This document shows, piece by piece, positions 1-5,007 of a DNA stretch of 5,007 bases (positions are counted from its first letter, which is position 1; each line of letters opens with the position of its first letter). Source of the stretch: Candidatus Iainarchaeum sp. Lineage in GTDB: Archaea; Iainarchaeota; Iainarchaeia; Iainarchaeales; DTGL01. Position numbers and translations under genes: made by a program. The stretch is from the NCBI GenBank assembly GCA_021161055.1, contig JAGHBI010000085.1:1-5007 (forward strand), given 5' to 3'. The notes beneath the pieces were generated by a model. The model was not told the origin of the DNA, did not search any database, and worked only from the letters and a program-made list of their open reading frames with translations.

Positions 1-1165
1 TATTTATGTGAATGCCATTGACTATGTGGATTTCAACACAGCAAAGGAAATATGCTTCATTGTTGATTCCACAAAGCCTGATTTAAATATAATATCGCTG
101 GAACAAAATAGCGAAAGCTCGCTTTTATTAAAGGCTTCATTTTCAAACGATGTTATCAAGCTATATGTGGATTTTGCGGATCAGCGCTACCTGTTCGAAA
201 CGTTTGATTGGGACAGCAATATTAACCTAGAGGCTACGCTTGATATAAGCAATATTGAAGATGAGATTATTACAGTAAAAGTAACCGCAATCGATAGAGC
301 ACAGAATAGTGTGCAGGCAAGCGTGAAAAAACCACTGCTTCTCAAAGCAACAGCCAAGGTGAAGGACGTTGAAATACTTAGTGAATTTATAAAGAGCAGT
401 GTGGAGCAGGTTGAGGATCTGGTGCTTTTTAAACAGCCGGATATTGAGAGTGGGCTTGTTGAAGCAGGTGCTCTTATAGAAAGTATCAGAGAGGAAATAG
501 GCTCGGGAAACTACGACCATGCAAGAGAACAGCTTAAAAGCGCAAAAGCATTGCTCGAAGCACTGCGCTCCAAAAGCGCGCAGATAAAAGCATTGGAAAC
601 GTACGAGATTGATTATAATGAGGAAAAACCTGTTTTTTACAGCGAGCTTTTGGGATATTTCAAAAGCATGCCGGAGGAAACGAAAGGGCTTTGGGATGCG
701 CTGGCAATAAAAAGGAAGATAGCAGTATTTGAGATACGGAAAATCAACAATGTTAATTATAGAGCTGTTGTTTCAATTACGGTGAAAAACACTAGCAAAG
801 ATAGTTTGGAGCCATTCTGGCTCATAGAGCTTGTGCCGAAAAGCATTGCAAGCGATTTTTCCAAAATTGAGACCAATACAGTGCTAAATGTGCAGACCTA
901 TGACCCGGTTGTGGAAATTCCAATAAGAGCGCTTTCGGCCGGGGAAGAGATTGTGGTGAGATACTCAGGGCCTCTGCTCGGCTCTGGAGAATATGAAAAA
1001 TTAAAAATAGAGCTGAGTGACTTCTATGTACCTGTGCCTGTGGGAAGGAAAGGTGTAAAGGTGAATTTTGTGCACATTTACCATAGACCTAACCTTACAC
1101 CGCTTGCAATCATAATAGTTGCGATAGGGTTAGCATATATCTTTTACAGGAGGAGCAGAAAATGA
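1..1165 (+). CDS. C-terminally membrane-anchored surface protein with Ig-like and stalk domains (5' end outside window)
   Basis: The reading frame is open to the left edge (first full codon at 2), so this is probably the 3' end of a longer gene. A GTG at 8 could be read as a start, but it falls inside what looks like the last strands of an Ig-like domain, with no signal peptide after it. Counting that GTG as residue 1: residues 1-20 look like the end of one Ig-like repeat, followed by the linker VDSTKPDL. Residues about 25-110 look like a second beta domain ending in VKVTAIDRAQN, a strand typical of bacterial and archaeal Ig-like repeats. Residues about 116-200 are helical and charged, likely a stalk or coiled coil. 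Residues about 238-345 form another beta domain with ELVPKSIA (274-281), YDP (298-300) and AGEEIVVRY (311-319). Residues about 364-380 are a membrane helix followed by RRSRK, giving an outside-facing protein with a short cytoplasmic tail. Its exact function is unknown; a structural, adhesive or anchoring role beside the filament genes is inferred. It overlaps the next gene by 4 bases. Confidence 0.8.
   Translation, partial: IYVNAIDYVDFNTAKEICFIVDSTKPDLNIISLEQNSESSLLLKASFSNDVIKLYVDFADQRYLFETFDWDSNINLEATLDISNIEDEIITVKVTAIDRAQNSVQASVKKPLLLKATAKVKDVEILSEFIKSSVEQVEDLVLFKQPDIESGLVEAGALIESIREEIGSGNYDHAREQLKSAKALLEALRSKSAQIKALETYEIDYNEEKPVFYSELLGYFKSMPEETKGLWDALAIKRKIAVFEIRKINNVNYRAVVSITVKNTSKDSLEPFWLIELVPKSIASDFSKIETNTVLNVQTYDPVVEIPIRALSAGEEIVVRYSGPLLGSGEYEKLKIELSDFYVPVPVGRKGVKVNFVHIYHRPNLTPLAIIIVAIGLAYIFYRRSRK
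1148..1153 (+). promoter_or_regulatory. Shine-Dalgarno site for the 130-residue pilin-like gene
   Basis: AGGAGG lies 8 bases before the ATG at 1162 and 11 before the ATG at 1165. It is complementary to the archaeal 16S rRNA 3' end. The same bases encode arginines of the RRSRK tail of the upstream protein, so the tail and the ribosome binding site share sequence. Confidence 0.75.
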
Positions 1166-1554
1166 TGAAAACATTTGAGGCTATGCTTGCGGCGGTTCTT
1201 ATAATAACGGTTATTGTGATGCTTTCAATGCCTGCCTACAAAGCAAAAACAAAGTATGCCGAGGTGCGCAGAGCCTGCGAAAGGGCCCTTCTTTCTATGA
1301 GCGATAAGGATGATTTTAGAGCGTTGGTGCTCAATGCAAAGGATGAAAGCTCGCTGGAACCGGTAAAAACCTATGTGGATGAATATATAGAATTTCCCTT
1401 CGAGCTTCAGATATGTGATGAGAACAATAACTGTGTGGGGAGCAAGCCCTCTGTGGAAAATTACCTAACTGTTACATATTTAATGGACGGCAATATTACA
1501 GATTATAATATACTGGAAATAAGGCTCTATGTGTGGATATTCCCCTCGGAGTGA
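1162..1554 (+). CDS. Small pilin-like membrane-anchored protein, 130 residues
   Basis: The start ATG at 1162 overlaps the upstream stop (ATGA), with AGGAGG at ideal distance; a second ATG follows directly at 1165. Residues about 5-24 form one hydrophobic helix (FEAMLAAVLIITVIVMLSM) after a very short Met-Met-Lys-Thr leader, with Glu at position 6 at its start, as in type IV pilin-like proteins. A helical stretch (about 27-47, with RRACERALLSM) and a beta-rich C-terminal half follow. C85 and C91 bracket a six-residue step (CDENNNC) that could close a small disulfide loop outside the cell; C39 is a third Cys. One N-glycosylation sequon is present, N111-I-T. The end (EIRLYVWIF) resembles the final strand of small archaeal pilin-like proteins I have seen in type IV filament loci, from memory. 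No Gly-terminated leader is present, so peptidase processing is uncertain. The role as minor pilin or pseudopilin is inferred from architecture and the ATPase gene downstream. Confidence 0.85.
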   Translation: MMKTFEAMLAAVLIITVIVMLSMPAYKAKTKYAEVRRACERALLSMSDKDDFRALVLNAKDESSLEPVKTYVDEYIEFPFELQICDENNNCVGSKPSVENYLTVTYLMDGNITDYNILEIRLYVWIFPSE

Positions 1555-1555
1555 T
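1548..1555 (+). promoter_or_regulatory. Shine-Dalgarno site that decides the next start
   Basis: GGAGTGAT is one base short of the full archaeal anti-16S match GGAGGTGAT. It lies 4 bases before the ATG at 1560 and contains the stop codon of the preceding gene. It favours ATG 1560 over the upstream GTG codons at 1533 and 1551, the latter of which begins within it. Confidence 0.65.
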
Positions 1556-1559
1556 ATGC

Positions 1560-2063
1560 ATGGTGAGCTTTGGGAAGGAGGAAAGCGCACAGGCATACCT
1601 GCTTGTGGCATTCATACTGGCCGCAGTTATAGTTGCGGCTATATACTCCGTCAGGACCGCCTACAGGATAGCACCTTCGGGAACCTTCGAAATGGAAAAT
1701 CTTAAGAGAGAACTGGTCCTAGCCTATACCAGTGGCATATACAGCGGTGATTTGAACTGGGTACTAAGCCATACAAGCGAAAAATTCAAGGAATTTTACA
1801 TAGGAAAGCAGTTCACGCTAAAGCTGCTTTTCACAGCGTATGATGAAAATGGACATTATATTCTTGGCAATTACTGGGGGCAGGACTGCAATTACCACAA
1901 CAGCGTAATTTCAGGCACCGTAAAGAACAACACCACGCACACCATAGCAAAAGAAACGCTTTTAAATGACTATTCGCTTATTTTTTGTGGCATGGTTTTC
2001 GACCTTGAGAATAAGTTTCTGTACAAGGCAGAACTGCACAGAGGCGCAGAGGCGGTAAAATGA
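1560..2063 (+). CDS. Small pilin-like membrane-anchored protein, 167 residues
   Basis: I place the start at ATG 1560, 5 bases after the previous stop and behind GGAGTGAT. GTG 1533 would overlap the previous gene by 22 bases, and GTG 1551 would form a GTGA overlap but lacks a spaced Shine-Dalgarno site. Residues 1-10 are a short polar, acidic leader (GKEESA); residues about 11-29 are one hydrophobic helix (QAYLLVAFILAAVIVAAIY); the rest is predicted to lie outside the membrane. A Ser-Ala/Gln-Ala junction at 9-12 sits where a pilin leader would be cut, but the residues before it are Glu rather than Lys or Arg, so processing is doubtful. C110 and C143 are the only Cys and could pair. Sequons are N123-N-T and N124-T-T. 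The C-terminal half alternates strands (FTLKLLFTAYDENG, SLIFCGMVFDLENK, FLYKAELHRG). I do not recognise a named family. A pilin-like subunit is inferred from its architecture between two similar genes. It overlaps the next gene by ATGA. Confidence 0.83.
   Translation: MVSFGKEESAQAYLLVAFILAAVIVAAIYSVRTAYRIAPSGTFEMENLKRELVLAYTSGIYSGDLNWVLSHTSEKFKEFYIGKQFTLKLLFTAYDENGHYILGNYWGQDCNYHNSVISGTVKNNTTHTIAKETLLNDYSLIFCGMVFDLENKFLYKAELHRGAEAVK
2049..2056 (+). promoter_or_regulatory. Shine-Dalgarno site for the 235-residue pilin-like gene
   Basis: GAGGCGGT contains GAGG at 2049-2052, 7 bases before the ATG at 2060, inside the last codons of the upstream gene. This supports ATG 2060 and coupled translation. 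Confidence 0.55.
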
Positions 2064-2767
2064 AAAGCAAAGGGCAGGCAACAATGGTAAGCGCTGTGCT
2101 TTATACACTCATAACTATAGTAGTTGTGGCAATAGTGCTTCAGGTTGGGCTGCCCTACATTACAAAGATTAAAGAATATGGGGAAATAAGGCAGGCAGAA
2201 ACAGCAGTAAAGAATATCGATGAAATAATCGCTGTTGTTGCATCAGAGGGAAGCGGCGCAAAGAGAAGAATCAATATAACACTCAGCGACTCTATGGATA
2301 TAAATGGCAACTCAGATATTATAGCCGTAACCAAGACGACAACAGCAGAGATAGTGAGTCCGCGCAGGAAAAAGCTTCAGGGAAACTATTTCATAGGTGC
2401 AAACCTTACAGTGGATGCATATGCAACTGCTATAGGCGATACCAATGTGCTTGTGATGGAAAACGAGTACCTTTACTTTGCAGTGAAAAAGCTCGACACA
2501 AATACACCCATAACACTGGATGACCTTGTTGTTCAGATAAGGCGCAAGGACACTAATGCAATATTCTATGGAAAGCTTGATTTCTATCTCGATAATTATG
2601 CTGGTTCCACCGTGAATGTTTCAACACGGTTTGAGAACTCTGGCTATAATATAGGAAAGGGGCACATTATAGCAGATGTGTATGGAGCAACGTATCACTA
2701 CAAAATAAACTTCGTGCTTGAATCAGGATTTGATTTTGTGAGAATATATATAAGTGATCTGGAATGA
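2060..2767 (+). CDS. Pilin-like protein with class III-like signal peptide, 235 residues
   Basis: The start ATG at 2060 overlaps the previous stop as ATGA. The N-terminus MKSKG/QATMVSAVLY matches the archaeal prepilin (class III) pattern: a short basic leader ending Lys-Gly, then Gln and a hydrophobic helix (about residues 8-34). Cleavage by a PibD/FlaK-type peptidase after G5 is therefore plausible, although the usual Glu at mature position 5 is replaced by Val. An amphipathic segment (about 36-60) leads to VVASEGSGAKRRINITL (59-75), which resembles a segment I recall from archaeal pilin-like proteins: a helix, then ASEGxG, a basic step, and a beta strand. The rest (about 80-235) is beta-rich and should lie outside the cell. 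Sequons at N72, N115 and N186 could carry N-glycans. There are no Cys residues. It is the best candidate for a main filament subunit among the three pilin-like proteins, which is an inference from the leader and size. No gene symbol can be justified. Confidence 0.87.
   Translation: MKSKGQATMVSAVLYTLITIVVVAIVLQVGLPYITKIKEYGEIRQAETAVKNIDEIIAVVASEGSGAKRRINITLSDSMDINGNSDIIAVTKTTTAEIVSPRRKKLQGNYFIGANLTVDAYATAIGDTNVLVMENEYLYFAVKKLDTNTPITLDDLVVQIRRKDTNAIFYGKLDFYLDNYAGSTVNVSTRFENSGYNIGKGHIIADVYGATYHYKINFVLESGFDFVRIYISDLE
2753..2759 (+). promoter_or_regulatory. Shine-Dalgarno-like site for the coiled-coil gene
   Basis: AGTGATC pairs through GTGATC with the conserved 3' end of archaeal 16S rRNA (GAUCAC). 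It ends 4 bases before the ATG at 2764, which is the expected place for the downstream half of the full AGGAGGTGATC match. This is a weaker site than the one at 1148. Confidence 0.45.
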
Positions 2768-3096
2768 CTGCAGACCTCAATCAAGCTCTGGATGAACTAA
2801 TAATGGGCTGTGAAAACGTGCTTCGCAGCATAGATGAGGCCAGGAAAGCGGATAATAGGAAGAGGGAGCTTGAATCCGCACTTATCGAAATGGCGCTGAA
2901 CCAGAAGGAAGATGAGCACGTTACAAAGGAATTGGAAGAGCTGGATAAAACACTCGCAAAGCTTGAGGGCGATATAAAGAAGCGCGTAATGGAGATTTCG
3001 AAACGCTTAGAGTGTGTAAAGGATGTTTACAACGAAAGGATAAAGGAAGGGATAGGTGAAATAAAGGAGATTGCGAGGCCTGGTAGGAATGTTTGA
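2764..3096 (+). CDS. Soluble coiled-coil protein, 110 residues
   Basis: The start ATG at 2764 overlaps the previous stop by ATGA; the stop overlaps the ATPase start by 8 bases. The protein has no signal peptide and no membrane segment, so it is expected in the cytoplasm. It is almost wholly helical and highly charged. Two helices with heptad-like spacing are visible: residues about 3-46 and about 50-103 (for example LEELDKTLAKLEGDIKKRV at 58-75), suggesting a helical hairpin or a coiled-coil dimer. Cys occurs at 16 and 84. The short tail ends in ARPGRNV. I do not recognise the family. Its position directly before the ATPase, whose own N-terminus is also coiled-coil-like, suggests that it binds or regulates that ATPase; this is inference from gene order only. 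The codon use and charge pattern look like a true gene rather than a chance frame. Confidence 0.82.
   Translation: MTADLNQALDELIMGCENVLRSIDEARKADNRKRELESALIEMALNQKEDEHVTKELEELDKTLAKLEGDIKKRVMEISKRLECVKDVYNERIKEGIGEIKEIARPGRNV
3065..3070 (+). promoter_or_regulatory. Possible ribosome binding site for the ATPase gene
   Basis: AGGAGA lies 18 bases before the ATG at 3089, further than usual; a GGTAGGA at 3082-3088 is too close. Initiation at 3089 may depend mainly on ribosomes ending the overlapping upstream gene. A TTG at 3071 is in frame but sits directly against the AGGAGA, so it is less likely. Confidence 0.3.
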
Positions 3097-5007
3097 GCAT
3101 CTTGAAAAGCTTGCAGAGGTGGAGCTCGAAATATCAGACCTCAAGGAAAAGCTGGAGGAGCTCCTGCTTCTGGAGAGGCTGAGGAAAGGTGATCTGAGCA
3201 AAAAAGACTACATGGAAGAGGTTAAGGCGAGCTATTCTGAAGGGAGTATAAGCAGGGGTACTTACGAGCATCTCATGCTCGTTGCTAAAAAGAGGGGGTT
3301 TGGCAACAAGAAAGCCATTGACCGTGAAGCAGCCAAAGTATTTGTTGAAGCCTACAATATCCTCAGCAAAGCAAAAAAAGCCCTTGGTTTGGGGGCAGAA
3401 TACCTTGAGCTTGAAGAGAAGGGCTCGCCCATAGAAAGCCTGAAGAAGGCTATTGTAAAAGCGGAAGAAAAGCCAAGGCCTGTTCGCGGTGGCAAATCAT
3501 GGAAAGCTGTTTTGAAAAGCATCTTTATAAAATCTGAAGAAGAGGCCCCTGAAAGCGGGGAAAGGGCTCCTGCCAAAACGACATGGATTGGAAAAATAAT
3601 TGAAAGTGTAAACAAAATAAAAAGTATGTTCAGCCCATCGACACCTGCTGGAGAAGAATTTGAGGAGCGCTTCTATGTTCCGGTATTTGTAACGGACGCG
3701 GGGCTTGCTGAGAAGCAAACAAAGCAGGAGCTTGCAGAGAAAAAGATGTTTGAAAGAATAAAGAAGGAAAATATTGTTGCACTTAAGGAGAAGCTGTTTG
3801 CAGAGGGAGAGAAAGCAGAACCGCTAATAAGAGCTTCGGGGCTTATAACACTCATTCCAGGCTATGCATATGCAAAGATTGTGAAGGAGAAAACCGGTAA
3901 GAAGGTTTATTATGTAATAGAGCCTGATTTAACTGAAGATGAGCTGAAGAAGATAGAACTTATAAAGGCTGAGCTCATTGAGGTTCTTACCATAGAGGAA
4001 CTGACAAAGGAGAAGATGTTTGCAAAGGTGGAGGAGATTATAAGAAAGCGTGGTTATACCTTTACAAGGCAGGGAAGGCACAAACTTATGTATTACCTCT
4101 CAAGAGACCTTCTTGGCTTAGAGAGGCTTGAGCCATTGATGCACGATAATATGATCGAAGATATTGAGTGCGATGGTGTTGGTATTCCTGTGTATATAAT
4201 TCACAAGAAAGAGGGGCATATGCCCACGAATATAATATTCCCAACAACAGAATCGCTTGAGGATTTTATAATAAAGATGGCGCAGCTTGCCAAAACTTAT
4301 GTATCTTATGCTTCACCCTTACTTGATGCTGTTCTGCCTGATGGTTCCCGTGTAAATGCTGTTTTGACCAGCTCTGTTTCCACAAGAGGTCCGAGCTTTA
4401 CAATAAGGCTTTTCCCAGAAAAGCCTCTGCCTCCAACAGTGCTTATAGCAAATGGAACAGCAAATGCAAGAATAATGGCTTATCTATGGACTGTGCTTGA
4501 ATTCAAGAAATCGATACTTATAACAGGCCCTACTGCAAGTGGAAAAACAACCCTGCTGAATGCAATTGCGATGTTTATCCCACAATCGCAGCGAATCGTT
4601 TCTATAGAGGATACCCGCGAACTGAATCTGAAACATGAAAACTGGCTGCCGCAGGTGGCAAGGCCTGGTTTCGGTCCACCGGATTCTTCAGGTAAACGCT
4701 TTGGTGAAGTGGACTTGATGACCCTTATAAAGGAGTCGTTCAGGCAGAGGCCTGATTATCTGATAGTTGGTGAGGTTCGTGGAAAAGAAACATTCATTCT
4801 GTTTCAGGGAATGGCATCAGGTCACTGCTGCTTGGCAACAATGCACGCACGCTCAGTAACCGATGTTGTAAGCAGGCTCATAACGCCGCCAATTAACCTT
4901 TACCCCTCACTCCTTGAATCCGTTGATATAATCATTAATCTTGGTTTTTCAGGCGAAGAAGGGACAAAAAGGCGCATTCGCTGTATTGCAGAGGTGCAGC
5001 GTTATAA
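3089..5007 (+). CDS. Type IV filament/secretion ATPase of the archaeal GspE/FlaI/VirB11 type, with long helical N-terminal extension (3' end outside window)
   Basis: A single frame runs from ATG 3089 to the edge with no stop (639 residues so far), so the C-terminus is missing. These hexameric ATPases drive pilin assembly or secretion from the inner face of the membrane. Residues 1-30 are coiled-coil-like, 31-64 hold two SHOCT-like repeats, about 75-125 are helical, and 126-195 are a charged, low-complexity linker. From about 195 the conserved N-domain begins, with YYVIEPDLTEDEL at 274-286. MIEDIECDG (355-363), LPDGSRVN (416-423) and FTIRLF (437-442) are signature segments. The nucleotide core has Walker A GPTASGKTT (480-488), Asp box SIEDTREL (505-512), Walker B YLIVGEVRG (557-565, with E562) and His box GHCCLATMHA (578-587). 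RLITPPINLYPSLLE (596-610) follows as in FlaI-like proteins. All catalytic residues are present. It could serve a pilus, an archaellum-like motor or a secretion system; the absence of archaellin genes in the window argues against an archaellum. The next gene is probably a TadC/FlaJ-like membrane platform, outside the window. Confidence 0.95.
   Translation, partial: MFEHLEKLAEVELEISDLKEKLEELLLLERLRKGDLSKKDYMEEVKASYSEGSISRGTYEHLMLVAKKRGFGNKKAIDREAAKVFVEAYNILSKAKKALGLGAEYLELEEKGSPIESLKKAIVKAEEKPRPVRGGKSWKAVLKSIFIKSEEEAPESGERAPAKTTWIGKIIESVNKIKSMFSPSTPAGEEFEERFYVPVFVTDAGLAEKQTKQELAEKKMFERIKKENIVALKEKLFAEGEKAEPLIRASGLITLIPGYAYAKIVKEKTGKKVYYVIEPDLTEDELKKIELIKAELIEVLTIEELTKEKMFAKVEEIIRKRGYTFTRQGRHKLMYYLSRDLLGLERLEPLMHDNMIEDIECDGVGIPVYIIHKKEGHMPTNIIFPTTESLEDFIIKMAQLAKTYVSYASPLLDAVLPDGSRVNAVLTSSVSTRGPSFTIRLFPEKPLPPTVLIANGTANARIMAYLWTVLEFKKSILITGPTASGKTTLLNAIAMFIPQSQRIVSIEDTRELNLKHENWLPQVARPGFGPPDSSGKRFGEVDLMTLIKESFRQRPDYLIVGEVRGKETFILFQGMASGHCCLATMHARSVTDVVSRLITPPINLYPSLLESVDIIINLGFSGEEGTKRRIRCIAEVQRY

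Noticed and set aside
227..520. 97-codon open frame on the - strand
   Set aside because: It lies antisense to the surface-protein gene, has no ribosome binding site or plausible domain, and has the Cys/Phe/Leu-rich composition of a shadow frame.
1555..1559. Promoter or terminator between genes
   Set aside because: The largest gap between genes is 5 bases; no hairpin with a T-tract and no TATA/BRE pair can be placed outside coding sequence.
3373..3379. Run of seven A in the ATPase gene (GCA AAA AAA), a possible -1 slippage site
   Set aside because: The zero frame stays open for more than 500 further codons and carries all conserved motifs, so no frameshift is needed, and I see no downstream stimulatory structure.
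3476..3511. RPVRGGKSW in the ATPase linker, at first glance P-loop-like
   Set aside because: It lacks GxxxxGK[ST] spacing, and the true Walker A is at residues 480-488.
3007..3855. Four - strand open frames of 60-87 codons
   Set aside because: They overlap each other and are antisense to the Lys/Glu-rich coding of the coiled-coil protein and ATPase extension, which yields Ser/Phe/Leu-rich shadows. None has a supported start.
3089..5007. Reading the ATPase as the archaellum motor FlaI/ArlI
   Set aside because: The core motifs are shared by FlaI and other archaeal filament ATPases, but no archaellin, FlaH or other archaellum gene is visible, and the long N-terminal extension is not typical.

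Overview
The window is a piece of an archaeal chromosome. It lies wholly inside one tightly packed operon on the + strand that looks like a type IV filament (pilus or pseudopilus-like) or secretion locus. The archaeal call rests on four things: an ATPase of the archaeal GspE/FlaI/VirB11-like type, pilin-like proteins with short N-terminal anchors (one with a Lys-Gly-Gln class III-like cleavage site), a C-terminally anchored surface protein with a motif I know from archaeal surface proteins, and heavy use of ATA, AGA and AGG codons. The style of the small proteins resembles uncultivated lineages such as DPANN archaea, but I cannot name the lineage. No rRNA, tRNA, mobile element or CRISPR is visible.

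Layout: (1) 1-1165 is the 3' part of a large surface protein with Ig-like strands, a helical stalk, a membrane-proximal beta domain and a C-terminal membrane anchor. (2) 1162-1554, 1560-2063 and 2060-2767 encode three small membrane-anchored proteins (130, 167 and 235 residues), each with an N-terminal hydrophobic helix and an exported C-terminal part. They are best read as pilin-like or minor-pilin-like subunits. (3) 2764-3096 encodes a 110-residue soluble coiled-coil protein. (4) 3089 to the right edge is an ATPase, still open at residue 639, with intact Walker A, Asp-box, Walker B and His-box motifs behind an unusual helical N-terminal extension of about 195 residues.

All six genes overlap by 4 or 8 bases or lie 5 bases apart, and their ribosome binding sites sit inside the preceding gene, so they are probably co-transcribed and translationally coupled. 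No stretch is long enough to hold a promoter or terminator, and both operon ends lie outside the window. A likely working model is that the ATPase, together with a polytopic membrane platform protein probably encoded downstream, assembles or moves the pilin-like subunits. The large anchored protein and the coiled-coil protein would be accessory or regulatory parts. The individual families are partly recognisable, but the combination has no name I can give, and it is the main candidate here for an undescribed system.
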